From positions 9,362,001 to 9,426,000 of the forward strand of contig NZ_BJHV01000001.1 in the NCBI RefSeq assembly GCF_005405925.1: a DNA stretch of 64,000 nucleotides. Direction: 5' to 3'. Of this stretch, positions 24,140 to 33,205 are shown piece after piece (the first letter of the stretch is position 1; every line of letters starts with the position of its first letter). The notes beneath the pieces were generated by a model. The model had not been told where the DNA came from. It made no database searches and worked only from the letters and a program-made list of their open reading frames with translations. This stretch comes from Streptomyces antimycoticus. Its GTDB lineage: Bacteria > Actinomycetota > Actinomycetes > Streptomycetales > Streptomycetaceae. The position numbers were made by a program, and so were the translations under genes.

Positions 24140-24868
24140 ATGGCCGATGAGAGCGACACCGACCCCGCGTCAAAGCGACGGCGCCCGGGCCGGGCCGCCG
24201 GTTCCGGGGGAGTGGCGGCCGCCGTCGTGCTGACCGCGGCGACCGGGGCGATGGACGCGATCAGCTTTCTGGCGCTGGGCGGGGTCTTCACGAGCGTCAT
24301 GACCGCCAACCTCTCCCTGCTCGGCATGTCGACCGCGTCCCTGGACGCGACGCTGGCCCGGGACACCGCGGTCGCCATGGCCGGATACATCGTGGGTGCG
24401 CTGCTCAGCGGCCGGATCGTCCGCGGCCCCCGGCCCGCCTGGCGCGCCCGCTGCGCGCTCACGGTGGAACTGCTCGCGCTCGGCGGGCTCTGGGCGGCGT
24501 GGGCGGCCACCGGCGGCCACCCCTCCGGCGGCCGGCAACTGGGGCTGCTGGCGGTGGCCGCGCTCGCGATGGGCGGGCAGAGCGGTCTGGTGCGGGCCGT
24601 CGGGCCGCCCGGCTTCTCCACCACCTATCTCACCGGCGTCCTGACCGGGCTGCTGGTCGACGTGGCGCGCAGCGGCACGGTGGGCCGGCTGAGCATGGCG
24701 CTGCTGGGGGCCCTGGTGGTGGGTGCCGCGGCGGGTGGGCTCCTGGTGGCCCATGCCGCCCGGGCCGCGCCCGCCCTGCCGACCGGGCTGGTCGCCCTCG
24801 TACTGCTGGCCTCCCTGACCTCTCTGGCCCGGGACGCCGAGGGCCGTCTGTGGCCGCACGCCGAGTAG
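24140..24868 (+). CDS. DUF1275 (YoaK-like) membrane protein
   Basis: A 242-residue integral membrane protein of the DUF1275 family, of unknown function. After a basic N-terminus (SKRRRPGR) come six hydrophobic helices. The family hallmarks are 'AATGAMDAISFLALGGVFTSVMTANLSLLGMS' early, 'AMGGQSGLVRAVGPPGFSTTYLTGVLTGLL' in the second half and a final helix before 'SLARDAEGRLWPHAE'. The ATG at 24140 follows GGAGGAG. It may be cotranscribed with the CGNR regulator 71 bp upstream. Confidence 0.87.
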   Translation: MADESDTDPASKRRRPGRAAGSGGVAAAVVLTAATGAMDAISFLALGGVFTSVMTANLSLLGMSTASLDATLARDTAVAMAGYIVGALLSGRIVRGPRPAWRARCALTVELLALGGLWAAWAATGGHPSGGRQLGLLAVAALAMGGQSGLVRAVGPPGFSTTYLTGVLTGLLVDVARSGTVGRLSMALLGALVVGAAAGGLLVAHAARAAPALPTGLVALVLLASLTSLARDAEGRLWPHAE

Positions 24869-24952
24869 GGCGCCTCAAGTCTGTTACTGCCCGGGGCGGT
24901 TGACCGGAGATTCCTCTTCCAGCGGGGCGTCATCCGATGCCAGACTCGGTCC

Positions 24953-26356
24953 GTGACCGACTTTGACATGCTTGTGATTGGGTCCGGACCGGGCGGCCAG
25001 AAAGCTGCCATCGCAGCCGCCAAACTCGGTCGCCGGGTGGCCGTCGTCGACCGGAAGGAGATGGTGGGCGGGGTCTCCCTGCACACCGGAACCGTTCCGT
25101 CGAAGACCCTGCGCGAGGCGGTGCTCTATCTCACCGGACTGACCCAGCGGGATCTGTACGGCCAGAGCTACCGGCTCAAGGAGGACATCACCGTCGCCGA
25201 CCTGACGGCCCGGACCCAGCATGTGGTCGGCCGCGAGATGGACGTCGTCCGCAATCAGCTCTCCCGCAACCGGGTCGCGATGTTCCCGGGCACCGGGCGG
25301 TTCGTGGACGAGAACACCGTGGCCGTCACGGACGCGACCGGCCAGGAAGAGCTGCTGACCGCGCGGCATATCGTGATCGCCACCGGCACCCGCCCGGCCC
25401 GCCCCGCGAGCGTGGAGTTCGACGAGCGGACGATCATGGACTCCGACGGTGTCCTCAACATGGAGCGGGTGCCGCGCTCCATGGTCATCGTGGGCGCCGG
25501 GGTGATCGGCATCGAGTACGCCTCGATGTTCGCCGCCCTGGGCAGCAAGGTCACCGTGGTCGAGCAGCGCGAGGGGATGCTGGACTTCTGTGATGTCGAG
25601 ATCGTCGAGGCGCTGAAGTACCGGCTGCGCGACCTGGCCGTCACCTTCCGCTTCGGCGAGACCGTGGCGGCCGTCGAGCGCCATGCGCGAGGCGCCCTGG
25701 CCGTTCTGGAGAGCGGTAAGAAGATCCCCGCCGACGCGGTGATGTACTCCGCGGGGCGCCAGGGGCTCACCGACGGGCTGGACCTCGGCAAGGCGGGGCT
25801 CACCGCGGACCGGCGGGGCCGGATAGCGGTGGACGAGCACTACCGCACCGCCGTACCGCACATCTACGCCGTCGGCGATGTGATCGGCTTCCCGGCGCTG
25901 GCCGCGACCTCGATGGAACAGGGGCGCAGCGCGGCGTACCACGCCTGCGAGGAGCCGGTGAACCCGATCCACCATCTGCAGCCGATCGGGATCTACAGCA
26001 TCCCGGAGATCAGCTTCATCGGCCGCACCGAGGACCAGCTCACGGACGAGAAGGTGCCCTTCGAGGTCGGGGTGTCACGCTATCGCGAGCTGGCCCGGGG
26101 CCAGATCGTCGGCGATGCGCACGGCATGCTGAAGCTGCTGGTCTCCCCGGAGGACCGGCGGTTGCTCGGGGTGCACTGTTTCGGCACCGGCGCCACCGAG
26201 CTGATCCATATCGGCCAGGCCGTGATGGGCTGCGGCGGCACCGTCGACTATCTGGTGGACGCGGTGTTCAACTATCCGACCTTCGCCGAGTCGTACAAGG
26301 TCGCCGCACTCGACGCCACGAACAAGATGCGCGAGATCGACCTCCTGCGGGACTGA
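24953..26356 (+). CDS. sthA: Soluble (Si-specific) pyridine nucleotide transhydrogenase
   Basis: A 467-residue flavoprotein that equilibrates NADPH with NAD+. The FAD motif is '[31 protein letters not shown]'. At the place where dihydrolipoamide dehydrogenases have the redox C-x4-C, this protein reads '[19 protein letters not shown]', so both cysteines are absent, as expected for SthA. The second Rossmann motif is '[27 protein letters not shown]', the FAD-contact segment is '[15 protein letters not shown]', and the dimer domain ends with '[18 protein letters not shown]'. The GTG at 24953 opens the conserved sequence; there is no clear ribosome site, so it may be leaderless. Confidence 0.92.
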   Translation: MTDFDMLVIGSGPGGQKAAIAAAKLGRRVAVVDRKEMVGGVSLHTGTVPSKTLREAVLYLTGLTQRDLYGQSYRLKEDITVADLTARTQHVVGREMDVVRNQLSRNRVAMFPGTGRFVDENTVAVTDATGQEELLTARHIVIATGTRPARPASVEFDERTIMDSDGVLNMERVPRSMVIVGAGVIGIEYASMFAALGSKVTVVEQREGMLDFCDVEIVEALKYRLRDLAVTFRFGETVAAVERHARGALAVLESGKKIPADAVMYSAGRQGLTDGLDLGKAGLTADRRGRIAVDEHYRTAVPHIYAVGDVIGFPALAATSMEQGRSAAYHACEEPVNPIHHLQPIGIYSIPEISFIGRTEDQLTDEKVPFEVGVSRYRELARGQIVGDAHGMLKLLVSPEDRRLLGVHCFGTGATELIHIGQAVMGCGGTVDYLVDAVFNYPTFAESYKVAALDATNKMREIDLLRD

Positions 26357-26386
26357 GCCCCGGCCCGCCTCGGCGCCCGCCCTGAA

Positions 26387-26403
26387 TATCCCTTTTTGGG
26401 ATA
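26387..26403. promoter_or_regulatory. 17-bp palindrome upstream of the orphan dnaK
   Basis: TATCCC and GGGATA flank TTTTT, giving a 6+6 inverted repeat with a 5-base spacer, 30 bp before the dnaK start. It matches neither HAIR (HspR) nor CIRCE (HrcA) sites. An AT-rich operator here is unusual in this GC-rich sequence. Confidence 0.5.
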
Positions 26404-26432
26404 CTGGGAGGCAGATCGGGAGGAGGGCTCAG

Positions 26433-28355
26433 ATGACCCGCGCAGTCGGTATTGACCTGGGTACGACGAACTCGGTCGTATCCGTCCTGGAGGGCGGCGA
26501 GCCGACCGTCATCACCAACACCGAGGGGACCCGGACCACCCCCTCGGTGGTGGCCTTCGCCAAGAACGGCGAAGTGCTGGTGGGCGAGGTCGCCAAGCGC
26601 CAGGCGGTGACGAACGTCGAGCGCACCGCGCGATCCGTCAAGCGCCACGTGGGCGAGGACCGCTGGCGGTTCCCGGCCACCGGCGACGTCGACGGCAAGC
26701 GCTACACCGCGCAGGAGATCTCCGCGCGGGTGCTGCAGAAGCTCAAGCGCGACGCCGAGGCGTATCTCGGCGAGGACGTCACGGACGCCGTGATCACCGT
26801 CCCCGCGTACTTCAACGACTCCCAGCGCACCGCCACCAAGGAGGCGGGCGAGATCGCCGGGCTGACGGTGCTGCGGATCATCAACGAGCCGACGGCCGCC
26901 GCCCTGGCGTACGGGCTGGACAAGGAGAACGACCAGACCATCCTGGTCTTCGACCTCGGCGGCGGCACCTTCGATGTCTCGCTGCTGGAGATCGGCGAGG
27001 GGGTGGTGGAGGTCAAGGCCACCAACGGCGACACCCACCTCGGCGGCGACGACTGGGACCAGCGGATCGTGGACCATCTGGTCTCCCGCTTCAAGGGTGG
27101 CTACGGCGTCGATCTGGCCAACGACAAGATGGCGGTCCAGCGGCTGCGCGAGGCGTCCGAGAAGGCCAAGATCGAGCTCTCCGCGGCCAGCGAGACCACG
27201 ATCAACCTGCCGTACATCACCGCGTCCGACGCGGGCCCGCTGCATCTGGACGAGAAGCTCACCCGCTCGCAGTTCCAGCAGCTGACCGAGGACCTCCTGG
27301 AGCGCTGCAAGGCCCCCTTCCACCAGGCGATCAAGGACGCCGGGATCAAGACCGCCGATATCGACCATGTGATCCTGGTCGGCGGCTCCACCCGGATGCC
27401 CGCTGTGACCAGCCTCGTCAAGGAGCTGACCGGCAAGGAGCCGCACAAGGGCGTCAACCCGGACGAGGTCGTGGCCATCGGCGCCTCGCTGCAGGCCGGT
27501 GTCCTCAAGGGGGAGGTCAAGGACGTCCTGCTGCTGGACGTCACCCCGCTGTCCCTCGGCATCGAGACCAAGGGCGGCATCATGACCAAGCTGATCGAGC
27601 GGAACACCACGATCCCGACCAAGCGCTCGGAGGTCTTCACCACGGCCGAGGACAACCAGCCGTCGGTGCAGATCCAGGTCTTCCAGGGCGAGCGCGAGAT
27701 GGCCGCGTACAACAAGAAGCTCGGGATGTTCGAGCTGACCGGCCTTCCGCCGGCCCCGCGCGGGGTGCCGCAGATCGAGGTCGCCTTCGACATCGACGCC
27801 AACGGCATCATGCATGTCTCCGCCAAGGACCTCGGCACCGGCCGGGAGCAGCGGATGACCGTCACCGGCGGCTCCGCGCTGCCGAAGGACGACATCGACC
27901 GCATGATGCGGGAGGCCGAGAGCTACGCGGAGGAGGACCACAAGCGCCGCGAGGCCGCCGAGACCCGCAACCAGGCCGAGGCGCTCGTCTACCAGACCGA
28001 GAAACTGCTGCGGGACCAGGCCGACAAGGTGCCGCAGGACGTCCGACAGGAGGCCGAGGCGGCGGTCGCGGAGCTGAAGGGGACCCTGGAAGGCGAGGAC
28101 ACCAACGCGATCCGCGAGGCCACCGAGCGGACCGCCACCGTCGGGCAGAAGATCGGCACCGCCATCTACGCCCAGGCCCAGCAGTCCGCCTCGTCCGACG
28201 GCGGAGCGAGCGGCTCGGCGGCCGGCTCCTCCGGTGGCGGCGGGGGCCAGGCCCACGCGTCCGACGAGGAGGTCGTGGACGCGGAGATCGTCGACGACGA
28301 GAAGACCGGGGACGAGAAGGCCGGGGGCGAGCGGCCCCAGGGAGGCGCCGGCTGA
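26433..28355 (+). CDS. dnaK: Molecular chaperone DnaK (Hsp70), orphan copy
   Basis: A full-length 640-residue Hsp70. The ATPase domain shows '[20 protein letters not shown]', '[22 protein letters not shown]', '[14 protein letters not shown]', '[15 protein letters not shown]' and '[11 protein letters not shown]'. The substrate domain begins '[31 protein letters not shown]'. The C-terminus ends in a Gly/Ser stretch and a charged tail containing '[12 protein letters not shown]'. No grpE, dnaJ or hspR follows, unlike the main Streptomyces dnaK operon, so this is probably a second copy. A strong GGGAGGAGG site precedes the ATG at 26433. Regulation is likely through the TATCCC-N5-GGGATA palindrome. 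Confidence 0.95.
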   Translation: MTRAVGIDLGTTNSVVSVLEGGEPTVITNTEGTRTTPSVVAFAKNGEVLVGEVAKRQAVTNVERTARSVKRHVGEDRWRFPATGDVDGKRYTAQEISARVLQKLKRDAEAYLGEDVTDAVITVPAYFNDSQRTATKEAGEIAGLTVLRIINEPTAAALAYGLDKENDQTILVFDLGGGTFDVSLLEIGEGVVEVKATNGDTHLGGDDWDQRIVDHLVSRFKGGYGVDLANDKMAVQRLREASEKAKIELSAASETTINLPYITASDAGPLHLDEKLTRSQFQQLTEDLLERCKAPFHQAIKDAGIKTADIDHVILVGGSTRMPAVTSLVKELTGKEPHKGVNPDEVVAIGASLQAGVLKGEVKDVLLLDVTPLSLGIETKGGIMTKLIERNTTIPTKRSEVFTTAEDNQPSVQIQVFQGEREMAAYNKKLGMFELTGLPPAPRGVPQIEVAFDIDANGIMHVSAKDLGTGREQRMTVTGGSALPKDDIDRMMREAESYAEEDHKRREAAETRNQAEALVYQTEKLLRDQADKVPQDVRQEAEAAVAELKGTLEGEDTNAIREATERTATVGQKIGTAIYAQAQQSASSDGGASGSAAGSSGGGGGQAHASDEEVVDAEIVDDEKTGDEKAGGERPQGGAG

Positions 28356-28416
28356 CCGCGACCGCTTCCTGGGGCCTGACCCTCACTGCGTCCCGAGCGT
28401 CACCGCCCCCTGACCC

Positions 28417-29907
28417 TCACTGCTTCCTGGGCGGCTCGCCCCGTGGCGCCGAGACCTCCACCAGCTCCGAGCGCCCCCTGGCGTTCAGGTGCAGGATGGG
28501 GATGGCCTTGTTGCGCGGATTGCCGTTGTTCTGGAACGAGATGAAGCCGCTCGCCCCCGCCACCTGCTGGCGCCCGTCCATCTGGTGGAACATCCGCGCC
28601 ACCGCGTCCCCCGACACCTCGCCCTGCCAGCCCGCCGCCATCTGGATGCCATGGGCGGCGGCCAGCACCGCGTCATGCCCCATGATGGCCTGGCCGTCAT
28701 AGCGCGGATCGCCCGGGAACCACTTGTCCATCGACCCGCCCGGCTGGAAGTGGCCGGCCGAGGGGCCGGAGACATGGAGGGGGTCCTGCCGCCACATATC
28801 CGGGTGCGCCAGGCCCGTGTAGAGCACCCGCACCCCGCTGTCGGCGGCGTGCGCGAGCTCCTTGGCGGTGAGGTTGGAGGTGTCGTCACCGGTGATGACG
28901 GTGAACTTCCGCTCCTGGCACGGCCGGTTGGCGAGCGAGTCCAGGAACCGGGTGAGGTGTTTGCCGCGGCCCGCGAAGTAGACCACCTCCGGCTTCTGGT
29001 CGCACAGCTGCCCCGGCATATAGCGCAGCTCGTTCTCCCAGGCGCTGCGCACCGAGGAGTCATAGGTCATCCGGTCCGCCACCAGCCGATGGCCCTTGGT
29101 GTCCTGGAAGACCTCGGTGAAGGCGTCACCCAGTGTCTTGGCGTAGTAGTTGCTCCGCGCGGCGTCCTGGACCACCACCGCCGTACGGACCTTCTGCTTC
29201 TTCAGATAGGCGGAGGCGGCGTACGCCTCGTCCACATTGGTCGGCGAGACCCGGACGAACCCCTTTATGCCCTCGATGTTGGTGGCCGTCATGGTGCTGG
29301 CCACCAGCGCGAGCCCGCGGTCCGACAGCCGCCTGAGCGCGCTCAGGCTCCGATCGGTGCTGGGGCCGAGCCCGGTGACCGCGACCAGCTTGTCGCGGTC
29401 GGAGGTCATCCGGTCGATCAGCTCGTCGACGGTGTGCTCCCAGTGGGCCGCGCTGCTCCCCACATTGGCGATCAGCAGCTTGATCTTGGGGGAGGAGGAG
29501 AGATCGCCGCGGTTGTGCCGGTGCTGCGCCAGATACGCGCCTTCGAGCTCATGGCGGACCGACTCCTCGGAGTTGCTGTCGTCGTCGGTCAGGGTGAAGG
29601 AGGTCATATAGGCGACGCTGACGTACGGCTCCTTGCCGGTGTTCTCCTCCACCCGGTCGTTCTCCGCCTTGATCTTCTTCTCCACGGACTTCAGATGGTT
29701 CGCGAAGACATACGAGCCGTCGGTGACACCGACGCACTCGTGGTCGTCGCCCTTCTTGACGACACCGTCGCCGCACCGCGCCCGCTTCTCCTCAATCCAG
29801 TTCCAGGTGAGGGGGACCGCCACCGCGAGCAGCGCGACGACGAGCACGCCGATCACCACCCGGCGCACGATGTGCAGCGGCCATTCCAGTCTCGGCACCG
29901 GCCTCAC
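28417..29907 (-). CDS. Membrane-anchored type-1 periplasmic-binding-protein-like sensor
   Basis: A 496-residue protein with a single N-terminal membrane helix (VVIGVLVVALLAVAVPLTW, near residues 18-36) and a large extracellular part. The extracellular region has a type-1 binding-protein layout: 'KIKLLIANVGSSAAHWEHTVDELIDRMTSDRDKLVAVTGLGPSTD', 'LALVASTMTATNI', 'RTAVVVQDAARSNYYAKTLGDAFTEVF' and 'YDGQAIMGHDAVLAAAHGIQMA'. This resembles branched-chain amino-acid/ANF-type receptors, but no ABC permease or ATPase genes are adjacent. The GTG start at 29905-29907 overlaps the stop of the upstream P-loop gene in a GTGA. The pair probably acts as one extracellular-sensing unit; the ligand is unknown. 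Confidence 0.8.
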   Translation of the reverse strand: MRPVPRLEWPLHIVRRVVIGVLVVALLAVAVPLTWNWIEEKRARCGDGVVKKGDDHECVGVTDGSYVFANHLKSVEKKIKAENDRVEENTGKEPYVSVAYMTSFTLTDDDSNSEESVRHELEGAYLAQHRHNRGDLSSSPKIKLLIANVGSSAAHWEHTVDELIDRMTSDRDKLVAVTGLGPSTDRSLSALRRLSDRGLALVASTMTATNIEGIKGFVRVSPTNVDEAYAASAYLKKQKVRTAVVVQDAARSNYYAKTLGDAFTEVFQDTKGHRLVADRMTYDSSVRSAWENELRYMPGQLCDQKPEVVYFAGRGKHLTRFLDSLANRPCQERKFTVITGDDTSNLTAKELAHAADSGVRVLYTGLAHPDMWRQDPLHVSGPSAGHFQPGGSMDKWFPGDPRYDGQAIMGHDAVLAAAHGIQMAAGWQGEVSGDAVARMFHQMDGRQQVAGASGFISFQNNGNPRNKAIPILHLNARGRSELVEVSAPRGEPPRKQ

Positions 29908-31886
29908 CCCTCGCCCGCGCTCGTCAGCGGATGGCGCCAGTGGCGGTACCGCTCCGCTTCGTTGAACAGGGCCACGATGTCGTTCCTCCGCAGTCGTGAG
30001 AGCTGGTTGAACCCGTCGGCGATCATGTCGTTCAGCCGCATCCCGGGGTCGGCCAGCGGATCGCTCCACACCCAGCGCACCGTGATCAGCTCCCGGATCA
30101 CCGAGGCGGTGGTGACCGCCTCCGGGGGCTCCTCCGGGGCGAGGCCGGCGAGCAGCTCCAGCGGTCCGCCGGCCTGGCCCAGCCGGTTGGGCGCGGCCGT
30201 GATCGTGTTGAACTCGCTGATCCACTGCGCCGCGGGCACCGCCGGGAAGCGCGCCACCAGATACCCGGTCACCTCGTCGATCCGCTCCGCCGCCAGCCGG
30301 TGGTACATCTCCTGGACGGTGCGGCCCTCGGACCTGAAGTGCTCGGCCAGCAGCTCGTGCACCGCGTCCCAGTCGTCCGGACGCGCGGCCAGCCGCCACA
30401 GCAGCAGCCGCCGCGGCCAGGGGTGGAGGGTCGGGGTCACCGTGCCCGGGCTGTGCAGCAGCCAACGGCCGCGGACCTCGCCGAACAGCGAGTCGCCCGA
30501 GCCCAGCAGCCGGGTCCCGATGGACAGATCGCGCGCCGCCGCGCACTCCTCCAGCGCCGACCGCTGCATGGGGTCGAAACCGCGCAGCAGATGGTCCAGG
30601 GCGGCCTCCACCAGTGTCCGGGTGTCCTCGCCCTCCCGCGGCGTACGGTCCGGGAGGGTGCGCAGCCAGCGGTCCTGCTCGGCGCCGTCCTCGATGGGCA
30701 CGTTCGAATGCCGGAACAGCTCCAGGACCTGGCTGACCGCCCGGGGGAGCCCCGCGGTCAGCCGGTGGATGAAGGGCGCGAGCCGGGCGAACGGCGCGAG
30801 GTCGGGATGCTGGCGCAGCTCCAGCTCGATCCGGATGCGGACCTCGTCCAGATTGAGATCGCGCAGCCGCAGCGGATACCACCAGGTGTCATCGCTGTCC
30901 CGGCCCGGCCGGTGCTCCGTCCAGTCCGTGAGGGAGGCCCGGTCCGGGCCGCGCAGCCGCCAGGGCCACTGATCGCCGGTGGCCGGGCCCCAGCGGGGCA
31001 GCCACCGGTTGGAGCTGGCCACGACGGTGAGCGGATCGCAGTCGGTGCCCGCCACCACGGCGTCGTCATGGCGGGCCCGGATCAGCAGGTCGAGGAAGCG
31101 ACGGCCGTACTCGGTATGGGAGTTGTCGAGCAGCAGCAGATAGGAGCGGGGCATGAACGAGTGGCGCACATTGCCGCGCATGTCCTCCAGCAGGGCCGAG
31201 AACAGCACCCGGTCCAGCCGCTCCTGATCGTCCTCGTCCCCGTCGTGGCGCCACAGGTTGAGCTCGACCAGCGCCTCCCACGGGTCCCGGCTCTGCAGCA
31301 GCGGATGGCCGCCGTACCAGGCGGCGCTGCTGGTGAACTTGCGGCCCGGCAGCCGCCTGCGGCCGCGCCGCAGCGCGTCCCGCAGCAGCGCGAGCGCCGC
31401 CGTGGAGGCGCCCTCGGGGGCGCCCACCGCGCCTCCGGCCACCTCGAAGAAGGCGGCGAGATAGTCGCCGTAGCGCGCCTCCGCCCGCTCCTGGAACGCG
31501 TCCAGCTCCCGCCGGATGTTGCGCCGCCCCTCCGCCAGGCTCGTCATCCGCAGCTGGTGGTCCGAGGCGAGCAGACCGAGGGTCAGCCGCGGGAAGTGGG
31601 AGCGGCGGTAGCGCGGAAGCTTGCGCTCCAGCTGGCGGGCGAGCAGCGCCAGCGCGTACCGCGGCAGCAGGGACTGCTCACCGCCGAGATTGATATACGC
31701 GAACGGCGTCTCGGGCCCGAACTTCTCCATCAGCGCGCCATGGGCCTCGCTGGCCCCGCTGCCGCGCGGCCCCAGCAGCATGATCACCGGCCGCTCGTCC
31801 GTGGGCCCCAGTCTGAGACACTCCCCGACCAGACTGATGATCCCGCTGCGGCCTCTTAAGCCCACACCCATTCCGGATTCCGCCAC
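29904..31886 (-). CDS. Large P-loop-like protein with degenerate Walker A motif
   Basis: A 660-residue cytosolic protein that I cannot assign to a named family. Near residues 33-46 it reads 'PVIMLLGPRGSGAS', a P-loop in which the invariant Lys is replaced by Ala. A Walker-B-like strand follows ('RSYLLLLDNSHTEYG'), then 'AGTDCDPLTVVASSNRWLPRWG', which resembles a sensor segment. The remainder is helical with many Arg and Trp residues, as in STAND-type ATPases. The GTG start at 31884-31886 is tentative. Translational coupling to the membrane-anchored binding-protein-like gene suggests it receives a signal from that protein. ATP hydrolysis is doubtful given the missing Lys. Confidence 0.75.
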   Translation of the reverse strand: MAESGMGVGLRGRSGIISLVGECLRLGPTDERPVIMLLGPRGSGASEAHGALMEKFGPETPFAYINLGGEQSLLPRYALALLARQLERKLPRYRRSHFPRLTLGLLASDHQLRMTSLAEGRRNIRRELDAFQERAEARYGDYLAAFFEVAGGAVGAPEGASTAALALLRDALRRGRRRLPGRKFTSSAAWYGGHPLLQSRDPWEALVELNLWRHDGDEDDQERLDRVLFSALLEDMRGNVRHSFMPRSYLLLLDNSHTEYGRRFLDLLIRARHDDAVVAGTDCDPLTVVASSNRWLPRWGPATGDQWPWRLRGPDRASLTDWTEHRPGRDSDDTWWYPLRLRDLNLDEVRIRIELELRQHPDLAPFARLAPFIHRLTAGLPRAVSQVLELFRHSNVPIEDGAEQDRWLRTLPDRTPREGEDTRTLVEAALDHLLRGFDPMQRSALEECAAARDLSIGTRLLGSGDSLFGEVRGRWLLHSPGTVTPTLHPWPRRLLLWRLAARPDDWDAVHELLAEHFRSEGRTVQEMYHRLAAERIDEVTGYLVARFPAVPAAQWISEFNTITAAPNRLGQAGGPLELLAGLAPEEPPEAVTTASVIRELITVRWVWSDPLADPGMRLNDMIADGFNQLSRLRRNDIVALFNEAERYRHWRHPLTSAGEG

Positions 31887-32032
31887 GTGCCCCCGTCCCC
31901 CCGTCGGCCCCCCGTCGGCAACTCGGAGGGTCTTTACCCACGTTCGCCCCTTCTATGGCCGACCGTTCCCAACGTACCCCGAGTACGGCCGATGCCGACA
32001 TCCCCTTTACCGGCCTCGCGCCGCCGGTCCGC

Positions 32033-33205
32033 TCAACGGCGGAAGATCTCCAGCCGGGTGGGCGCCGGCCGGCCCGGCGCGGGCAGGGTGAGGCCGCGGC
32101 TCCCCGGGGTGATCGACCCCAGCACGCTGGCATGGCGGGCGCCGGTGCAGCTCGGTGCCGTACCGGCCAGCCCATGGGCGGTCAGAAAGGCGAGCACGGC
32201 GAAGGCGTACGCCTCCTTCGCAGGCGCCGGAAGGCCGAGGTCATCGGAGGTCCGCAGCGCGATGGTGCCCAGCGCCCGGCGCAACGCCCCCATCAGGGTG
32301 GGGTTGCGGGTGCCGCCGCCCGAGGCGATCACCTCGGTGGCGTGCACCGACCGCACCGCGTCGGCGACGGTACGGGCCGTCAGCTCGGTGACGGTGGCGA
32401 CCACGTCATCGTCCGGCACCGGGCCCGCGGTGGCCAGCGCCGCCCGCAGATAGGACCCGTGGAACAGCTCCTTGCCGGTGGTCTTGGGCGCGGGCAGCGC
32501 ATAGTACGGCTCGGCCAGCAGCCGCTCCAGCAGCGGCTCGTGGACGGTGCCGCGCGCCGCCATGGCGCCGTCCGCGTCATGGTCAAGGCGGCCGCCCGTC
32601 AGATCGCCGACCGCCGCGTCGATGAGCGCGTTCGCCGGGCCGGTGTCGAAGGCCAGCGGATCGCCGGCGCTCGACACCACCGTGATGTTGGCGATCCCGC
32701 CCAGGTTCAGGGCGGCGCACACACCGGGCCGCCCGCGCAGCCACAGGGCGTCCACCAGGCTGACCAGGGGAGCGCCCTGGCCGCCCGCGGCCACATCGCG
32801 GGTGCGCAGATCGGAGACCACCGGGCAGCCGGTGGCCTCGGCGATCCAGGCGGGCTGGCCGAGCTGCAGCGTTCCGTGCACCCGCCCGCCCTCGGCCCAG
32901 TGGTACACCGTCTGACCGTGGGAGCCGATGAGGTCGGCGCGCCCCCCGCACAGCTCCCGGTCGGCGCGGGCCGCGAGCGCGGCGAACACCTGGCCGATAC
33001 GGGTGTCGAGCGCGCACACCTCCTTCATGGTGGTGGCCGCCGGGGGCAGCGCGGCGCTCAGCGCCGACCGCAGCGCCTCCGGATACGCCTCGCTGACCAG
33101 CCCCAGCGGGGCCAGCACCACGGTGTCGCCGTCGAGCACCAGATCGGCTGCCGCGGCGTCGACCGCGTCATGGGACGTGCCCGACATCAGGCCGATCACG
33201 CGCAT
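32033..33205 (-). CDS. anmK: Anhydro-N-acetylmuramic acid kinase
   Basis: A 390-residue sugar kinase that opens and phosphorylates 1,6-anhydro-MurNAc to MurNAc-6-phosphate during cell-wall recycling. Motifs seen are the N-terminal phosphate loop 'VIGLMSGTSHDAVDAA', 'DLIGSHGQTVYHWAEGG', 'VSDLRTRDVAAGGQGAPLVSLVD', 'CAALNLGGIANITVV', 'AFDTGPANALIDAAV' and 'VIASGGGTRNPTLM'. The ATG at 33203-33205 has GGAGGAG upstream and overlaps the MHS transporter gene by 10 bp. Coupling with a transporter and a cellulase-like hydrolase suggests a small sugar-uptake and recycling operon. Confidence 0.9.
   Translation of the reverse strand: MRVIGLMSGTSHDAVDAAAADLVLDGDTVVLAPLGLVSEAYPEALRSALSAALPPAATTMKEVCALDTRIGQVFAALAARADRELCGGRADLIGSHGQTVYHWAEGGRVHGTLQLGQPAWIAEATGCPVVSDLRTRDVAAGGQGAPLVSLVDALWLRGRPGVCAALNLGGIANITVVSSAGDPLAFDTGPANALIDAAVGDLTGGRLDHDADGAMAARGTVHEPLLERLLAEPYYALPAPKTTGKELFHGSYLRAALATAGPVPDDDVVATVTELTARTVADAVRSVHATEVIASGGGTRNPTLMGALRRALGTIALRTSDDLGLPAPAKEAYAFAVLAFLTAHGLAGTAPSCTGARHASVLGSITPGSRGLTLPAPGRPAPTRLEIFRR

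Noticed and set aside
24953..26356. Dihydrolipoamide dehydrogenase for the flavoprotein
   Set aside because: Both redox cysteines are replaced ([13 protein letters not shown]), which fits a soluble transhydrogenase.
26357..26432. HAIR or CIRCE heat-shock operator before dnaK
   Set aside because: Neither CTTGAGT-N7-ACTCAAG nor the CIRCE repeat is present. The palindrome found has a different sequence.
30300..31859. Long open frames on the strand opposite to real genes (for example 30300-31859, 43623-46562, 26268-28256)
   Set aside because: They are rich in Arg, Gly, His and Pro with no family motifs and lie antisense to clearly conserved proteins. This is a normal effect of high GC content.
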